NCBI RefSeq assembly: GCF_013523125.1
Contig: NZ_JAAMQJ010000026.1
Coordinates: 1-64,000, forward strand
Source: Pseudomonas entomophila
GTDB lineage: Bacteria > Pseudomonadota > Gammaproteobacteria > Pseudomonadales > Pseudomonadaceae
Length of the DNA stretch: 64,000 bases
Direction of reading: 5' to 3'
Below, in pieces: positions 44,203-52,864 of this stretch (position 1 is the stretch's first letter; every line of letters starts with the position of its first letter). The notes under the pieces were generated by a model. The model did no database searches. It saw only the letters and a list, made by a program, of their open reading frames with translations, and had not been told where the DNA came from. A program made the position numbers and the translations under genes.

Positions 44203-46335
44203 ATGGATGGCGCTCACCTTCACCCGTCGGACAGGGGGCCAGTCCTTCTGGTGGTCGACGATTACCCCGAAAACCTTGTGAGCATGCGTGCGTTGCTGGA
44301 TCGGCACGACTGGCAGGTGCTGACGGCCAGTTCCGGCATGGAGGCGCTGGGCGCCTTGCTCGAGCACGAGGTCGACCTGGTGCTGCTCGACGTGCAGATG
44401 CCCGAAATGGATGGGTACGAGGTCGCGCGCCTGATGCGCGGCAGCCAGCGCACGCGCCTGACGCCGATCATCTTCCTCACCGCTACCGAGCACTCGCAGG
44501 CCGCCATCGCGCGTGGCTATGCCAGCGGCGCGGTCGACTACCTGTTCAAGCCCTTCGACCCGGAGGTGCTCAAGCCCAAGATCCAGGCCTTGCTCGAACA
44601 ACAGTGCAACCAGCGCATGCTGCAGCGCCTGAGCCGCGACCTGGAGTCGGCCAGGGCCTTCAGCGCCTCGATCCTGGAGCACGCCGCCGAAGGCATTCTG
44701 GTTGTTCAGGCCGACGGGAAGGTGAGTTTCGCCAACCCGGAAATCAGCCGGCTGCTCGACACCCCGGTCGACTGCTTGCAGGGCATGCACCTGCTGGACC
44801 TGCTGCAACTGCCCAGTGCCTTGCCGTGGGAGGCGTCGGAGCTGTTCACGGCCTACCAGCGACGCGACATCCTGCGACTGCACGACGCGCAATTGCGCAC
44901 CTCCAGCGGTCAGCCCGTGCCCGTGGCGCTGTCCTGTGCGCCCTTGCCCGAGGAACGGCAGGCCATGGTGGTGACTGTGCTGGACATGTCGGTCGTGCGC
45001 AGCCTGCACGTACAACTGGAAAACCAAGCCATCACCGACCCGCTGACCGGCCTGCTCAACCGCCGCGGGTTTCAGCAGGCCGCCGAAAGTGCGCTGATCC
45101 GCCACGAACGCTCGGAGCGCGCCCAGGCCTTGATGTACATGGACCTGGATGGGTTCAAGCGGGTCAACGACTCGCTCGGCCACGAGGCCGGTGACCGCTT
45201 GCTGTGCTGGGTCGCCGAGCAGTTGAAGGACTGCCTGGGCAGCCAGGCCCTGCTGGCGCGCATGGGTGGCGACGAGTTCACCGCGTTGTTCGACGAATTG
45301 CCCTACCTCGAACAGGCCGGGCGTCTGGCCGAGAACGTGCTCGAGCGCTTGTCGGCGTGCCAGCAGATCGACGGTATGGACATCTGCCTGGGGGTGAGCA
45401 TCGGTATCGCCACCTACCCGGAGTGCGGTGACAGCGTGCACAGCCTGATCCGCGCGGCCGACACCGCGATGTATGCGGCCAAGCAGGCCGGACGGCAGCA
45501 GTACCGTTTCTACGACGAAGAACTCAATGGCCGCGCCCGTTCCCGGCTGATGCTCGAGGACAGCGTGCGCACGGCCATCGAGGAGCGCGATTTCAGCCTG
45601 GTCTACCAGCCTCAGGTGGCCTTCGCCGACGGATGCCTGCGCGGCTTCGAGGCGTTGCTGCGCTGGCGCCATCCCAGCGTCGGTGACGTCCCGCCCGGGC
45701 TGTTCATTCCCTTGCTCGAAGAGGCGCGGCTGATCAACCGCCTGGCCAGCTGGATCTACCGTCAGGGTGTGGCGCAACGGACCGCGTGGGGCGCCCGGTT
45801 CCCCGATGAACTGATCCTGGCGATCAGCCTGGGCCGGGCGCAATTCGCCATGCCGGGCCTGGCCGACGAGCTGCGGCACGTGATCGACGACCAGGGGCTC
45901 GACCCTCGGCAGCTGGAGCTTGAGGTCGCCGAGACCTCGTTGATGAGCAACATCGATGCGGCCATCAAGCAGCTGCAACGCTTGCGCAGCCTGGGGGTGC
46001 GCATCGCCCTGGACGACTTTGGCGCAGGCGACTGCTCGTTGCGCATGCTGCGTGACCTGCCCATCGACACCCTCAAGCTCGACCGGCACCTGGTGGCCCG
46101 GCTGCCCGACTCGGTGGCCGACGCGGCGCTGGTGAGCAGCGTCATTGCACTCTGTCTGGAGTACGGCATCACCGTGATCGCCGAAGGCGTCGAGACCCAG
46201 GCCCAGGCACAGTGGCTCAAGGCGCATGGGTGCCAGTACGTGCAAGGCTTCCTGGTGGCGCGCCCCCTGACCGCGGACGATGCACAGGATTTCCCAGAGC
46301 GGTTTTCCTGGCCGGGCCTGTGCTTGGTAGACTGA
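44203..46335 (+). CDS. cfcR: Response regulator with PAS, GGDEF and EAL domains (CfcR-like)
   Basis: A 710-aa c-di-GMP enzyme. An N-terminal receiver (D19-D20, phosphoacceptor D63 in LLDVQMPEMDG, K116 in YLFKPF) is followed by a PAS domain (about 150-270). The GGDEF domain has an intact GGDEF at 355-359. The EAL domain has EAL at 483-485, DDFGAGDCSL and EGVETQAQ, but the metal-binding Asn is replaced by Ser542 (AISLGR). The domain order and position near fba match P. putida CfcR (PP_4959), a RpoS-dependent diguanylate cyclase. The start at 44203 follows CGGAG. Confidence 0.88.
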   Translation: MDGAHLHPSDRGPVLLVVDDYPENLVSMRALLDRHDWQVLTASSGMEALGALLEHEVDLVLLDVQMPEMDGYEVARLMRGSQRTRLTPIIFLTATEHSQAAIARGYASGAVDYLFKPFDPEVLKPKIQALLEQQCNQRMLQRLSRDLESARAFSASILEHAAEGILVVQADGKVSFANPEISRLLDTPVDCLQGMHLLDLLQLPSALPWEASELFTAYQRRDILRLHDAQLRTSSGQPVPVALSCAPLPEERQAMVVTVLDMSVVRSLHVQLENQAITDPLTGLLNRRGFQQAAESALIRHERSERAQALMYMDLDGFKRVNDSLGHEAGDRLLCWVAEQLKDCLGSQALLARMGGDEFTALFDELPYLEQAGRLAENVLERLSACQQIDGMDICLGVSIGIATYPECGDSVHSLIRAADTAMYAAKQAGRQQYRFYDEELNGRARSRLMLEDSVRTAIEERDFSLVYQPQVAFADGCLRGFEALLRWRHPSVGDVPPGLFIPLLEEARLINRLASWIYRQGVAQRTAWGARFPDELILAISLGRAQFAMPGLADELRHVIDDQGLDPRQLELEVAETSLMSNIDAAIKQLQRLRSLGVRIALDDFGAGDCSLRMLRDLPIDTLKLDRHLVARLPDSVADAALVSSVIALCLEYGITVIAEGVETQAQAQWLKAHGCQYVQGFLVARPLTADDAQDFPERFSWPGLCLVD

Positions 46336-46361
46336 CGCCTCTTTCTGCCCGATCGTTCGTC

Positions 46362-46862
46362 ATGACCGTACTGCGCTACTTGCAAGCCTACCCACCGCAC
46401 CTGCAGGAGCAGGTCCGCCAGCTCATCGCCACCGACCGGCTCGGCGACTACCTGCGCCAGCGTTACCCCGACCGGCATGCCGTGCAGAGCGACAAGGCGC
46501 TGTACGGTTATGCCCAGGATCTCAAGCAGGCCTACCTGCGCAACGCGCCGAGCCCCGACAAGGTGCTGTTCGACAGTCGACTCGACCTGACCCACCGCGC
46601 CCTCGGGCTGAACACGGCAGTCTCGCGGGTGCAGGGCGGCAAGCTCAAGGCCAAGAAGGAAATCCGCATCGCCTCGCTGTTCAAGGACGCGGCACCGGAA
46701 TTCCTGCGCATGATCGTCGTGCATGAGCTGGCGCACCTGAAGGAGCGCGATCACAGCAAGGCGTTCTACCAGCTGTGCCAGCACATGGAGCCGGCCTACC
46801 ACCAACTGGAATTCGACCTGAGGGTCTACCTGACCTACCAGGAATTGCCCGGCTCTGCCTGA
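46362..46862 (+). CDS. YgjP-like M48-type zinc metallopeptidase
   Basis: A 166-aa protein of the YgjP/DUF45 metallopeptidase family. The zinc motif HELAHLKERDHS (HExxH, near residue 127) is intact, with the conserved downstream D-H-S-K-x-F-Y. The rest shows RASLFKDAAPEFLRMIVV and a C-terminal helix. Family members are intracellular and their substrates are unknown. It lies 26 nt after the GGDEF-EAL gene and could be cotranscribed with it. Confidence 0.87.
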   Translation: MTVLRYLQAYPPHLQEQVRQLIATDRLGDYLRQRYPDRHAVQSDKALYGYAQDLKQAYLRNAPSPDKVLFDSRLDLTHRALGLNTAVSRVQGGKLKAKKEIRIASLFKDAAPEFLRMIVVHELAHLKERDHSKAFYQLCQHMEPAYHQLEFDLRVYLTYQELPGSA

Positions 46863-46873
46863 GGAGACCCCCT

Positions 46874-47176
46874 GTGAACGACGTGACGAGCAAGACCCGC
46901 AGCAGCTTCTACCGACGCCTGTACGTCGCCTGGCTGATCGACAGCCAGCAGGCGAGCAGCGTCCCGGCCCTCATGGAGGCAACCGGCATGCCCCGGCGCA
47001 CGGCCCAGGACACCATCGCCGCCCTGGCCGAACTGGATATCGTCTGCACCTTCGAGCAGCAGGAAGGTGCCCGTCATCACGCCGGCCACTACCGCATCAG
47101 TGACTGGGGGGCGATCGATCGACAGTGGGTCGGCGCGCACCTGGCGCAGATTCGCGGGGTGCTGGGGTACCCGTGA
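46874..47176 (+). CDS. Small winged-helix DNA-binding protein
   Basis: A 100-aa protein with a predicted winged helix: SSFYRRLYVAWLIDSQQ, VPALMEATGMPRRTAQDTIAAL (recognition helix) and HHAGHYRISDWG. The start is a GTG at 46874 behind GGAGA, because no in-frame ATG follows near the N-terminus. It is 11 nt after the metallopeptidase gene, likely in the same transcript. No specific family or target is recognised. Confidence 0.72.
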   Translation: MNDVTSKTRSSFYRRLYVAWLIDSQQASSVPALMEATGMPRRTAQDTIAALAELDIVCTFEQQEGARHHAGHYRISDWGAIDRQWVGAHLAQIRGVLGYP

Positions 47177-47187
47177 GCGTCCGTGCG

Positions 47188-47640
47188 TCAGGCCTTGCGC
47201 ATGCCGATGTGCGGGATGCCGTCCTCAACGTATTCGTCGCCCACCGCTTCGAACCCCTGGCGGCCATAGAAGCCTTGCAGGTGCGCTTGCGCTGACAGAT
47301 AGACCGGTGTCTGCGGCCAGCAGTGCGAGGCGCACTCCAGCCCCTTGAGCAGCAAGTGCTCGCCCAGGCCGCGGCCACGGGCACAGGTGGCCGTCAGGAC
47401 CCGGCCGATCACCACGTCGCCGCCCTGGGACTGGGGGTCGAGCAGGCGCAGGTAGGCGATCAACTGGCCGTCTTCCCAGGCCATCAGGTGGCAGGTATCA
47501 CCGCTCAGGTCCTGGCCATCCACCTCCTGATAGGCGCACTGCTGCTCGACCACGAACACCTCGACCCGCAAGCGCAGGATGGCGTACAGCTGCTCCTTGT
47601 CGAGGTCGCTGTGGTGGGTGCAAATCCATTCAAGGGACAT
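47188..47640 (-). CDS. elaA: GNAT N-acetyltransferase, ElaA family
   Basis: A 150-aa GNAT-fold acetyltransferase. YAILRLRVEVFVVEQQCAYQE and DGQDLSGDTCHLMAW belong to the ElaA family, and GRVLTATCARGRGLGEHLL supplies the acetyl-CoA binding loop (R/Q-x-x-G-x-G/A). The substrate is unknown. It is convergent with the winged-helix gene, only 11 nt away. Confidence 0.92.
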   Translation of the reverse strand: MSLEWICTHHSDLDKEQLYAILRLRVEVFVVEQQCAYQEVDGQDLSGDTCHLMAWEDGQLIAYLRLLDPQSQGGDVVIGRVLTATCARGRGLGEHLLLKGLECASHCWPQTPVYLSAQAHLQGFYGRQGFEAVGDEYVEDGIPHIGMRKA

Positions 47641-47708
47641 GGGAAGGCTCCTGTGGCGGGGCGTCGATCATCGCAAATGTGCGCGATGAAGGCGACCCCG
47701 CGCGGCAG

Positions 47709-49889
47709 TCAGGTCGGCGTCGCCTTGCCCAAGTGCGCTGCCAGGGTCCGCAGCGGGGCGAGTTGCCGGCCGATCAGGGCCAGTTGGCTCTGGATCAGGC
47801 GCTGGTGCTCGTCGAGGTCGTCGGGCATCTGTTCGAGGCTGCTGGCCAGCGCCTGCTCCTGCTCGCTGTGGATCGCCACCGGCTGGCGCGCTGCCAGGGC
47901 GGTGGCGATTTCGTCCAGGCTGGCGGCCAGGCTGGCCCCGGCGCCGTCGATCAGGTGCTCGTGGACTTCGGCCGGCAGGCTGGTATCGCGATGCGCGCCC
48001 AGGCCCGAGAGGTAGCTGAGCAGGGTGTGCGACAGCACCAGGAAGCGAAAGCCCAGGTCGGCCTCCTTGCGGAAGTGCCCAGGCTCCATGAGCATGTTCG
48101 CCAGGGTCGTCGACAAGGCCGCATCGGCGTTGTGCGCGTTGCGCCGGGCCAACCGGTAGGCCAGGTCATCGCGCTTGCCCTCGGCGTACTGCTGCATGAT
48201 CTGGCGCAGGTATTCGCTGGCGCAGGCCAGGGTCGTGGCCAGCACCTTGTTCAGCTTGCGGCCCTGCCAGTCCGGCAGGAACAGGAACACCGCGAGGATC
48301 GCGATCAGGCTGCCCACCAAGGTATCGACCAGACGCGGCAGGAACAGGCCATAGCCGTCCCCGACCTGGTTGAAGCAGAACAGCACCATCAGCGTGATCG
48401 CTGCAGTCGCCAGGGTGTAGCGGGTGGTGCGGTTGACGAAGAACACCACGCCGGCGATCACCGCGAACATCGACTGGACGATCGGATTGGGGAACAGGTC
48501 GAACAGCGCCCAGCCCACGGTCAGGCCGATGGCGGTGCCGATGATGCGCTGCACCAGCTTGCGCCGGGTCGCCCCATAGTTGGGCTGGCAGACGAACAAG
48601 GTGGTGAGGATGATCCAGTAGCCCTGGGTCGGGTGGATCAGGTGCACCATGCCGTAGCCGATCGACAGCGCCAGCGGCAGGCGCAGGGCGTGACGGAACA
48701 CCAGGGAGGTTGGCGTCAGCTGAGTGCGCAGACGCTTCCAGATCTCCCGCAGGCCGCGCGGTGAGCGGTCGAGCAGGCTGTTGTCGGTGGCCTCGGCCAG
48801 GGTCTCGGGGTTGCTCGCCGCGTTGAGCAGGCGGTGCAGCGTGGCCAGGTTGTGCGCCAGCGCGCGCAACGAACGCAGCAGCCCGCGCCAGGCCGGGTTG
48901 TTCTGCTGGCGCAGGTAGTCGAGCGAGGCATGCAGGTCGTCCAGCGCCTCGGCGAAGCCGCTGTCGTCACCGAAGGGCTGGCGCAGCCGGATCGACTCGG
49001 CCAGTTGTTGGCAGAGGCTGCCCTGCTGGCGCAGCAGGCGCTGGCAGCGGAACATCACGTCGCTGTGGAAGAAGGTCTCGGCCAGCGCGTTGTAGGGGTA
49101 GTGCGAGGCGCTGACGCGTTCGTGGATGTCCTGGGCCAGGAAGTACAGTTTCAGGTAACGGCTGACCTTGGAGTTGGGCTGGCTGTTGCCGACCCGGTGC
49201 AGGATGATCTCCTTGGCCGCGTTCAGGGCCGCCACCACCTTGCCGTTCTGCTGCGCCAACTCCAGCCGGCGGGCCTCGACGTCGAGGTTGCGCACCGGCT
49301 CGAACAGGCTGGCCTTGAGCTTGATGTAGCGGCCCAGCGCCCAGAACAGCTTGGCCAGGCTCTGCTGCACCGGCTGGTTGGAGAACAGCGCCTGCCACAG
49401 CACCGAGAGCAGCCCGTACCAGGCCGCGCCGGCGACCAGCAGCGCCGGCTCGTGCCAGAAGTCGCTGACCTCGCCCCCGCGCTGGTCGACCCCGATCATG
49501 GTGTAGACCGCCAGGATCAGCGTGGCCGAGGCGATGGCGCCGTACCGCTCGCCCAGCGCACCGAGCATGGTCAGGGCGAAGGCCGACAGCGCCAATGCGA
49601 CGACGAACACCCAGGGGTAGGGAAACAGCAGCTCCACCGCCAACGCGGCGATGGCGAAGCACACCAGGGTGACCAGCAACGCGCTCAGGCGCCCCTGCCA
49701 GCTGTCGTCGGTCTCGGCCAGGGCGCTGGCGATGATGCCGAGGAACAGCGGGATCAGCAGGCTCATCTCATCCTGGTACCAGCACAGCGCCATGCTGCCG
49801 GTGAGCGCGAGGGTGACCCGGATGCTGTAGCTGAACTTGTCCTGCGCCCAGAGGCGGCGCAGGGTATGGCGGAATGAAGAAAAGGGCAT
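47709..49889 (-). CDS. FUSC/YccS family inner-membrane protein
   Basis: A 726-aa membrane protein of the fusaric-acid-resistance-like (FUSC, YccS/YhfK) family. Two membrane blocks of about five to six helices each (residues about 20-140 and 390-515) are separated by soluble helical regions. RHALRLPLALSIGYGMVHL and QPNYGATRRKLVQRIIGTAIG are family features. Members are proposed exporters of aromatic acids or stress compounds, with substrate unproven. It is a single gene here with no membrane-fusion partner. Confidence 0.9.
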   Translation of the reverse strand: MPFSSFRHTLRRLWAQDKFSYSIRVTLALTGSMALCWYQDEMSLLIPLFLGIIASALAETDDSWQGRLSALLVTLVCFAIAALAVELLFPYPWVFVVALALSAFALTMLGALGERYGAIASATLILAVYTMIGVDQRGGEVSDFWHEPALLVAGAAWYGLLSVLWQALFSNQPVQQSLAKLFWALGRYIKLKASLFEPVRNLDVEARRLELAQQNGKVVAALNAAKEIILHRVGNSQPNSKVSRYLKLYFLAQDIHERVSASHYPYNALAETFFHSDVMFRCQRLLRQQGSLCQQLAESIRLRQPFGDDSGFAEALDDLHASLDYLRQQNNPAWRGLLRSLRALAHNLATLHRLLNAASNPETLAEATDNSLLDRSPRGLREIWKRLRTQLTPTSLVFRHALRLPLALSIGYGMVHLIHPTQGYWIILTTLFVCQPNYGATRRKLVQRIIGTAIGLTVGWALFDLFPNPIVQSMFAVIAGVVFFVNRTTRYTLATAAITLMVLFCFNQVGDGYGLFLPRLVDTLVGSLIAILAVFLFLPDWQGRKLNKVLATTLACASEYLRQIMQQYAEGKRDDLAYRLARRNAHNADAALSTTLANMLMEPGHFRKEADLGFRFLVLSHTLLSYLSGLGAHRDTSLPAEVHEHLIDGAGASLAASLDEIATALAARQPVAIHSEQEQALASSLEQMPDDLDEHQRLIQSQLALIGRQLAPLRTLAAHLGKATPT

Positions 49890-49998
49890 GGTGGCCTGCT
49901 GGGCAAAGGTCGATGATCGCGGGTCAGGAGAGCGTTACACCCTCTTGGTCACGGGCCAGCAAGAAGCGTTCCGTGAGCCCGCGATTCTAGCGCGAAGC

Positions 49999-51180
49999 CT
50001 AGACCACCTGTGCGGCGGCGTAAGCCGAGGCCCAGGCCCACTGGAAGTTGAACCCCCCCAGGTGACCGCTGACGTCCAGCACTTCGCCGATGAAGTACAA
50101 GCCGGGGCTCTTCAGCGATTCCATGCTTTTCGACGAGACTTCCCGCGTGTCGACGCCGCCCAGGGTCACTTCGGCGGTGCGGTAGCCTTCGGTGCCGGCC
50201 GGCACCAGCTGCCAAGTCGACAACCGCTCGGCGACCTGCGCCAGCTCGGCGGGCGTGTACTGTTTCAACGGCTTGGACACGAACCATTGCTCGGCCAGCA
50301 GGTGGGCGAGCTTGCGCGTGAAGACTTCGGCCAGCACGGTCTTGAGTTCGGTGTTGGGCCGTTCGGCCTGCTGTTCGCGCAGCCACGCCAGCGCGTCGCG
50401 ATCGGGCAGCAGGTCGATCTCCACGGTGTCACCGGCCTTCCAGAACGACGAGATCTGCAGGATGGCCGGGCCGCTGAGACCCCGGTGGGTGAACAGCAGG
50501 TTCTCCCGGAAACTCATGCCGTTGCAGCTGGCCGTGCAATCCAGGGACGTGCCGGACAGTTCGCTGCACAATGCCTTGAGCTGGGGCTCGGTGATGATGA
50601 ACGGCACCAAGGCGGCGCAGGTCGGCAGCACGGTATGGCCGAACTGCCGCGCCACCTGATAGCCGAAGCCGGTCGCGCCCAGGGTCGGGATCGACAGCCC
50701 GCCGGTGGCGATCACCAGCGACTGGCAGGCGAACGGCCCGGCGCTGGTCTGCAGGCGATAACCGTCCTCCAGGCGCTCGATCTGATCGATCCGGGTGTTC
50801 ATGCGCAGCTCGGCGCCTGCCTGGTCGCATTCGCTTAGCAGCAGCTCGAGGATATCGCTGGCCTTGTTGTCGCAGAACAGCTGGCCCAGCTTCTTCTCGT
50901 GGTACGGCACGCCATGCCGCGCCACCAGGTCGATGAAGTCCCACTGGGTGTAGCGCGCCAGGGCCGACTTGCAGAAGTGCGGGTTCTGCGACAGGAAGTT
51001 GGCCGGCTCGGTGTACAGGTTGGTGAAATTGCAGCGGCCGCCGCCGGACATGAGGATCTTCTTGCCGGGCTTGTTGGCGTGGTCGAGCACCAGCACCCGC
51101 CGTCCACGGTAGGCAGCGAGGTGGGCGCACATCAGGCCGGCGGCGCCGGCACCGAGGATGATGACATCGGTGGTTTGCAC
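49999..51180 (-). CDS. BaiN/HI0933-like flavoprotein (NAD(P)/FAD-dependent oxidoreductase)
   Basis: A 393-aa flavoprotein. The GTG start at 51180 (VQTTDVIILGAGAAGLMCAH) is behind AAGGAC and opens directly with the FAD Rossmann motif. LDHANKPGKKILMSGGGRCNFTN is the HI0933 family signature, and the C-terminus has LYFIGEVLDVSGHLGGFNFQWAWASAYAAA. Such proteins are predicted oxidoreductases or involved in flavin-linked reductions; the substrate is unknown. The upstream open frame (to 51249) lacks similarity. Confidence 0.9.
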   Translation of the reverse strand: MQTTDVIILGAGAAGLMCAHLAAYRGRRVLVLDHANKPGKKILMSGGGRCNFTNLYTEPANFLSQNPHFCKSALARYTQWDFIDLVARHGVPYHEKKLGQLFCDNKASDILELLLSECDQAGAELRMNTRIDQIERLEDGYRLQTSAGPFACQSLVIATGGLSIPTLGATGFGYQVARQFGHTVLPTCAALVPFIITEPQLKALCSELSGTSLDCTASCNGMSFRENLLFTHRGLSGPAILQISSFWKAGDTVEIDLLPDRDALAWLREQQAERPNTELKTVLAEVFTRKLAHLLAEQWFVSKPLKQYTPAELAQVAERLSTWQLVPAGTEGYRTAEVTLGGVDTREVSSKSMESLKSPGLYFIGEVLDVSGHLGGFNFQWAWASAYAAAQVV

Positions 51181-51421
51181 GGGAGGTCCTTGGTGAGGAA
51201 AAGGGTGGAGGTGGGGGCGGGCGTGTCTTTCGGTTCGGCAGAGGGGCAAGCGATCGGGTTGGCGGGTTCACGGTCCCTGTGGGCCCGATCGCTGGCAAGC
51301 CAGCTCCCACAAGGTGCTGGCTCGAATGAAGCGATCAATGCTGCGCATGCCCGTGTGGGAGCTGGCTTGCCAGCGATCGGGCCTGAAAGGCCCGTAAAGC
51401 CGGTGTCTCGGGTCTAGCCCT
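51181..51421. repeat. REP pair forming a 30-bp inverted repeat
   Basis: A perfect 30-bp inverted repeat is made by 51282-51311 and 51354-51383 (cores GATCGCTGGCAAGCCAGCTC and its complement), 42 nt apart. This is a REP doublet of the P. putida type, and the repeat core also occurs inside the 15.7-16.1 kb region. No gene was found in this gap. Confidence 0.9.
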
Positions 51422-52807
51422 TCACACGATCCGCACCTTCAGCGCCCGCCCCTTGATCTTCCCGCTGTTGAGTCGCTGCAACGCCTGTTTGGCCACGCCA
51501 CGCTCCACCGCCACATAGGCCTGGAAATCGAAGATGGCGATCTTGCCCACCTGGCTGCCGGGAATCCCGGCATCGCCGGTCAGCGCGCCAAGAATGTCAC
51601 CCGGACGCAACTTGTCCTTGCGCCCGGCGGCGATCGCCAGCGTGCTCATCAGCGGCAACAGCGGCTCACCGCCCTTGCTCTTCAGGCTGTCGAGCTGTTC
51701 CCAGCGCAGCGGCTGGCGTTGCAACTGCTCGATCGCCTGGGCGCGATGCGCCTCGGCCGGCGCCACCAGGCTCACGGCCAGGCCTTTCTCGCCTGCGCGG
51801 CCGGTACGGCCGACACGGTGCACGTGGATCTCGGCATCGCGCGCCAGTTCGACGTTGATCACCATGTCCAGACCGTCGATGTCCAGGCCGCGCGCCGCGA
51901 CGTCGGTGGCCACCAGCACCGAGGTGCTGCGGTTGGCGAACAGCGCCAGGACTTGGTCACGGTCCCGCTGCTCCAGGTCGCCATGCAAGGCCTGGGCGAC
52001 GATGCCCTTGGCCTGCAGGTGAGTGACCACGTCCTCGCACTGCTGCTTGGTGAAGCAGAAAGCCACGCAGGACTGCGGACGGAAGTGCCCGAGCACACGG
52101 GTCACCGCCTCCAGTCGCTGCGCCGCGTCGATCTCGATGAAGCGCTGCTCGATCTGGTTGTCGGCGTGCAGGCTCTCGACTTTCACCTGCTGCGGCTGGC
52201 GCATGAACGCGGCGGCCAGTTGCTCGATGCCCGCCGGGTAGGTGGCCGAGAACAGCAGCGTCTGACGACGGGCAGGCGTACGCTCGATGATGCTGGCGAT
52301 GGCGTCGTAGAAGCCCATGTCGAGCATGCGGTCGGCTTCGTCGAGCACCAGGGTGTTGAGGCCGCCGAGCACCAGGGTGCCCTTGTCCAGGTGCTGCTGG
52401 ATCCGCCCTGGGGTGCCGACGATGATGTGCGCGCCATGCTCCAGCGAGGCGATCTGCGGGCCGAGCGAGACCCCGCCGCAGAGGGTCAGGATCTTGATGT
52501 TGTCCTCGGCGCGTGCCAGGCGGCGCAGTTCCTTGGCGACCTGGTCGGCCAGCTCGCGCGTCGGGCACAGCACCAGCGCCTGGCAGCCGAAATAGCGCGG
52601 GTTGAGCGGGTTGAGCAGGCCGATGCCGAAGGCGGCGGTCTTGCCGCTGCCGGTCTTGGCCTGGGCGATCAGGTCCTGGCCCCTGAGAATGACGGGCAGG
52701 CTGCGTGCCTGGATGGGCGTCATCGACGCATAGCCCAGGGCGTCCAGGTTGGCCAGCATGGCGGTGGACAGCGGCAAGGTGGCGAAGGCGGTGGATTCAG
52801 TGGTCAC
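51422..52807 (-). CDS. dbpA: ATP-dependent RNA helicase DbpA
   Basis: A 461-aa DEAD-box helicase that assists 50S ribosome assembly by acting on 23S rRNA hairpin 92. Q motif (ASMTPIQARSLP), Walker A (AKTGSGKTAAFG), DEAD (LVLDEADRMLDMGF), SAT (LFSATYP) and GRTGRAGEKG are in order. The C-terminal RNA-binding domain includes AGRKDKLRPGDILGALTGDAGI and IAIFDFQAYVAV, the DbpA signature. The start is GTG at 52807; an upstream GTG is also in frame. Second DEAD-box helicase in the window. Confidence 0.95.
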   Translation of the reverse strand: MTTESTAFATLPLSTAMLANLDALGYASMTPIQARSLPVILRGQDLIAQAKTGSGKTAAFGIGLLNPLNPRYFGCQALVLCPTRELADQVAKELRRLARAEDNIKILTLCGGVSLGPQIASLEHGAHIIVGTPGRIQQHLDKGTLVLGGLNTLVLDEADRMLDMGFYDAIASIIERTPARRQTLLFSATYPAGIEQLAAAFMRQPQQVKVESLHADNQIEQRFIEIDAAQRLEAVTRVLGHFRPQSCVAFCFTKQQCEDVVTHLQAKGIVAQALHGDLEQRDRDQVLALFANRSTSVLVATDVAARGLDIDGLDMVINVELARDAEIHVHRVGRTGRAGEKGLAVSLVAPAEAHRAQAIEQLQRQPLRWEQLDSLKSKGGEPLLPLMSTLAIAAGRKDKLRPGDILGALTGDAGIPGSQVGKIAIFDFQAYVAVERGVAKQALQRLNSGKIKGRALKVRIV

Positions 52808-52864
52808 GAGACAGGCCTGAGAGCAAAAATGCCGCACAGTCTACCAGCCTCGCGACCTCCGTTT

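Noticed and set aside
44152-46245. Large minus-strand open frame opposite the GGDEF-EAL gene
   Set aside because: It is a shadow frame with no motifs; the plus-strand gene has all domain signatures.
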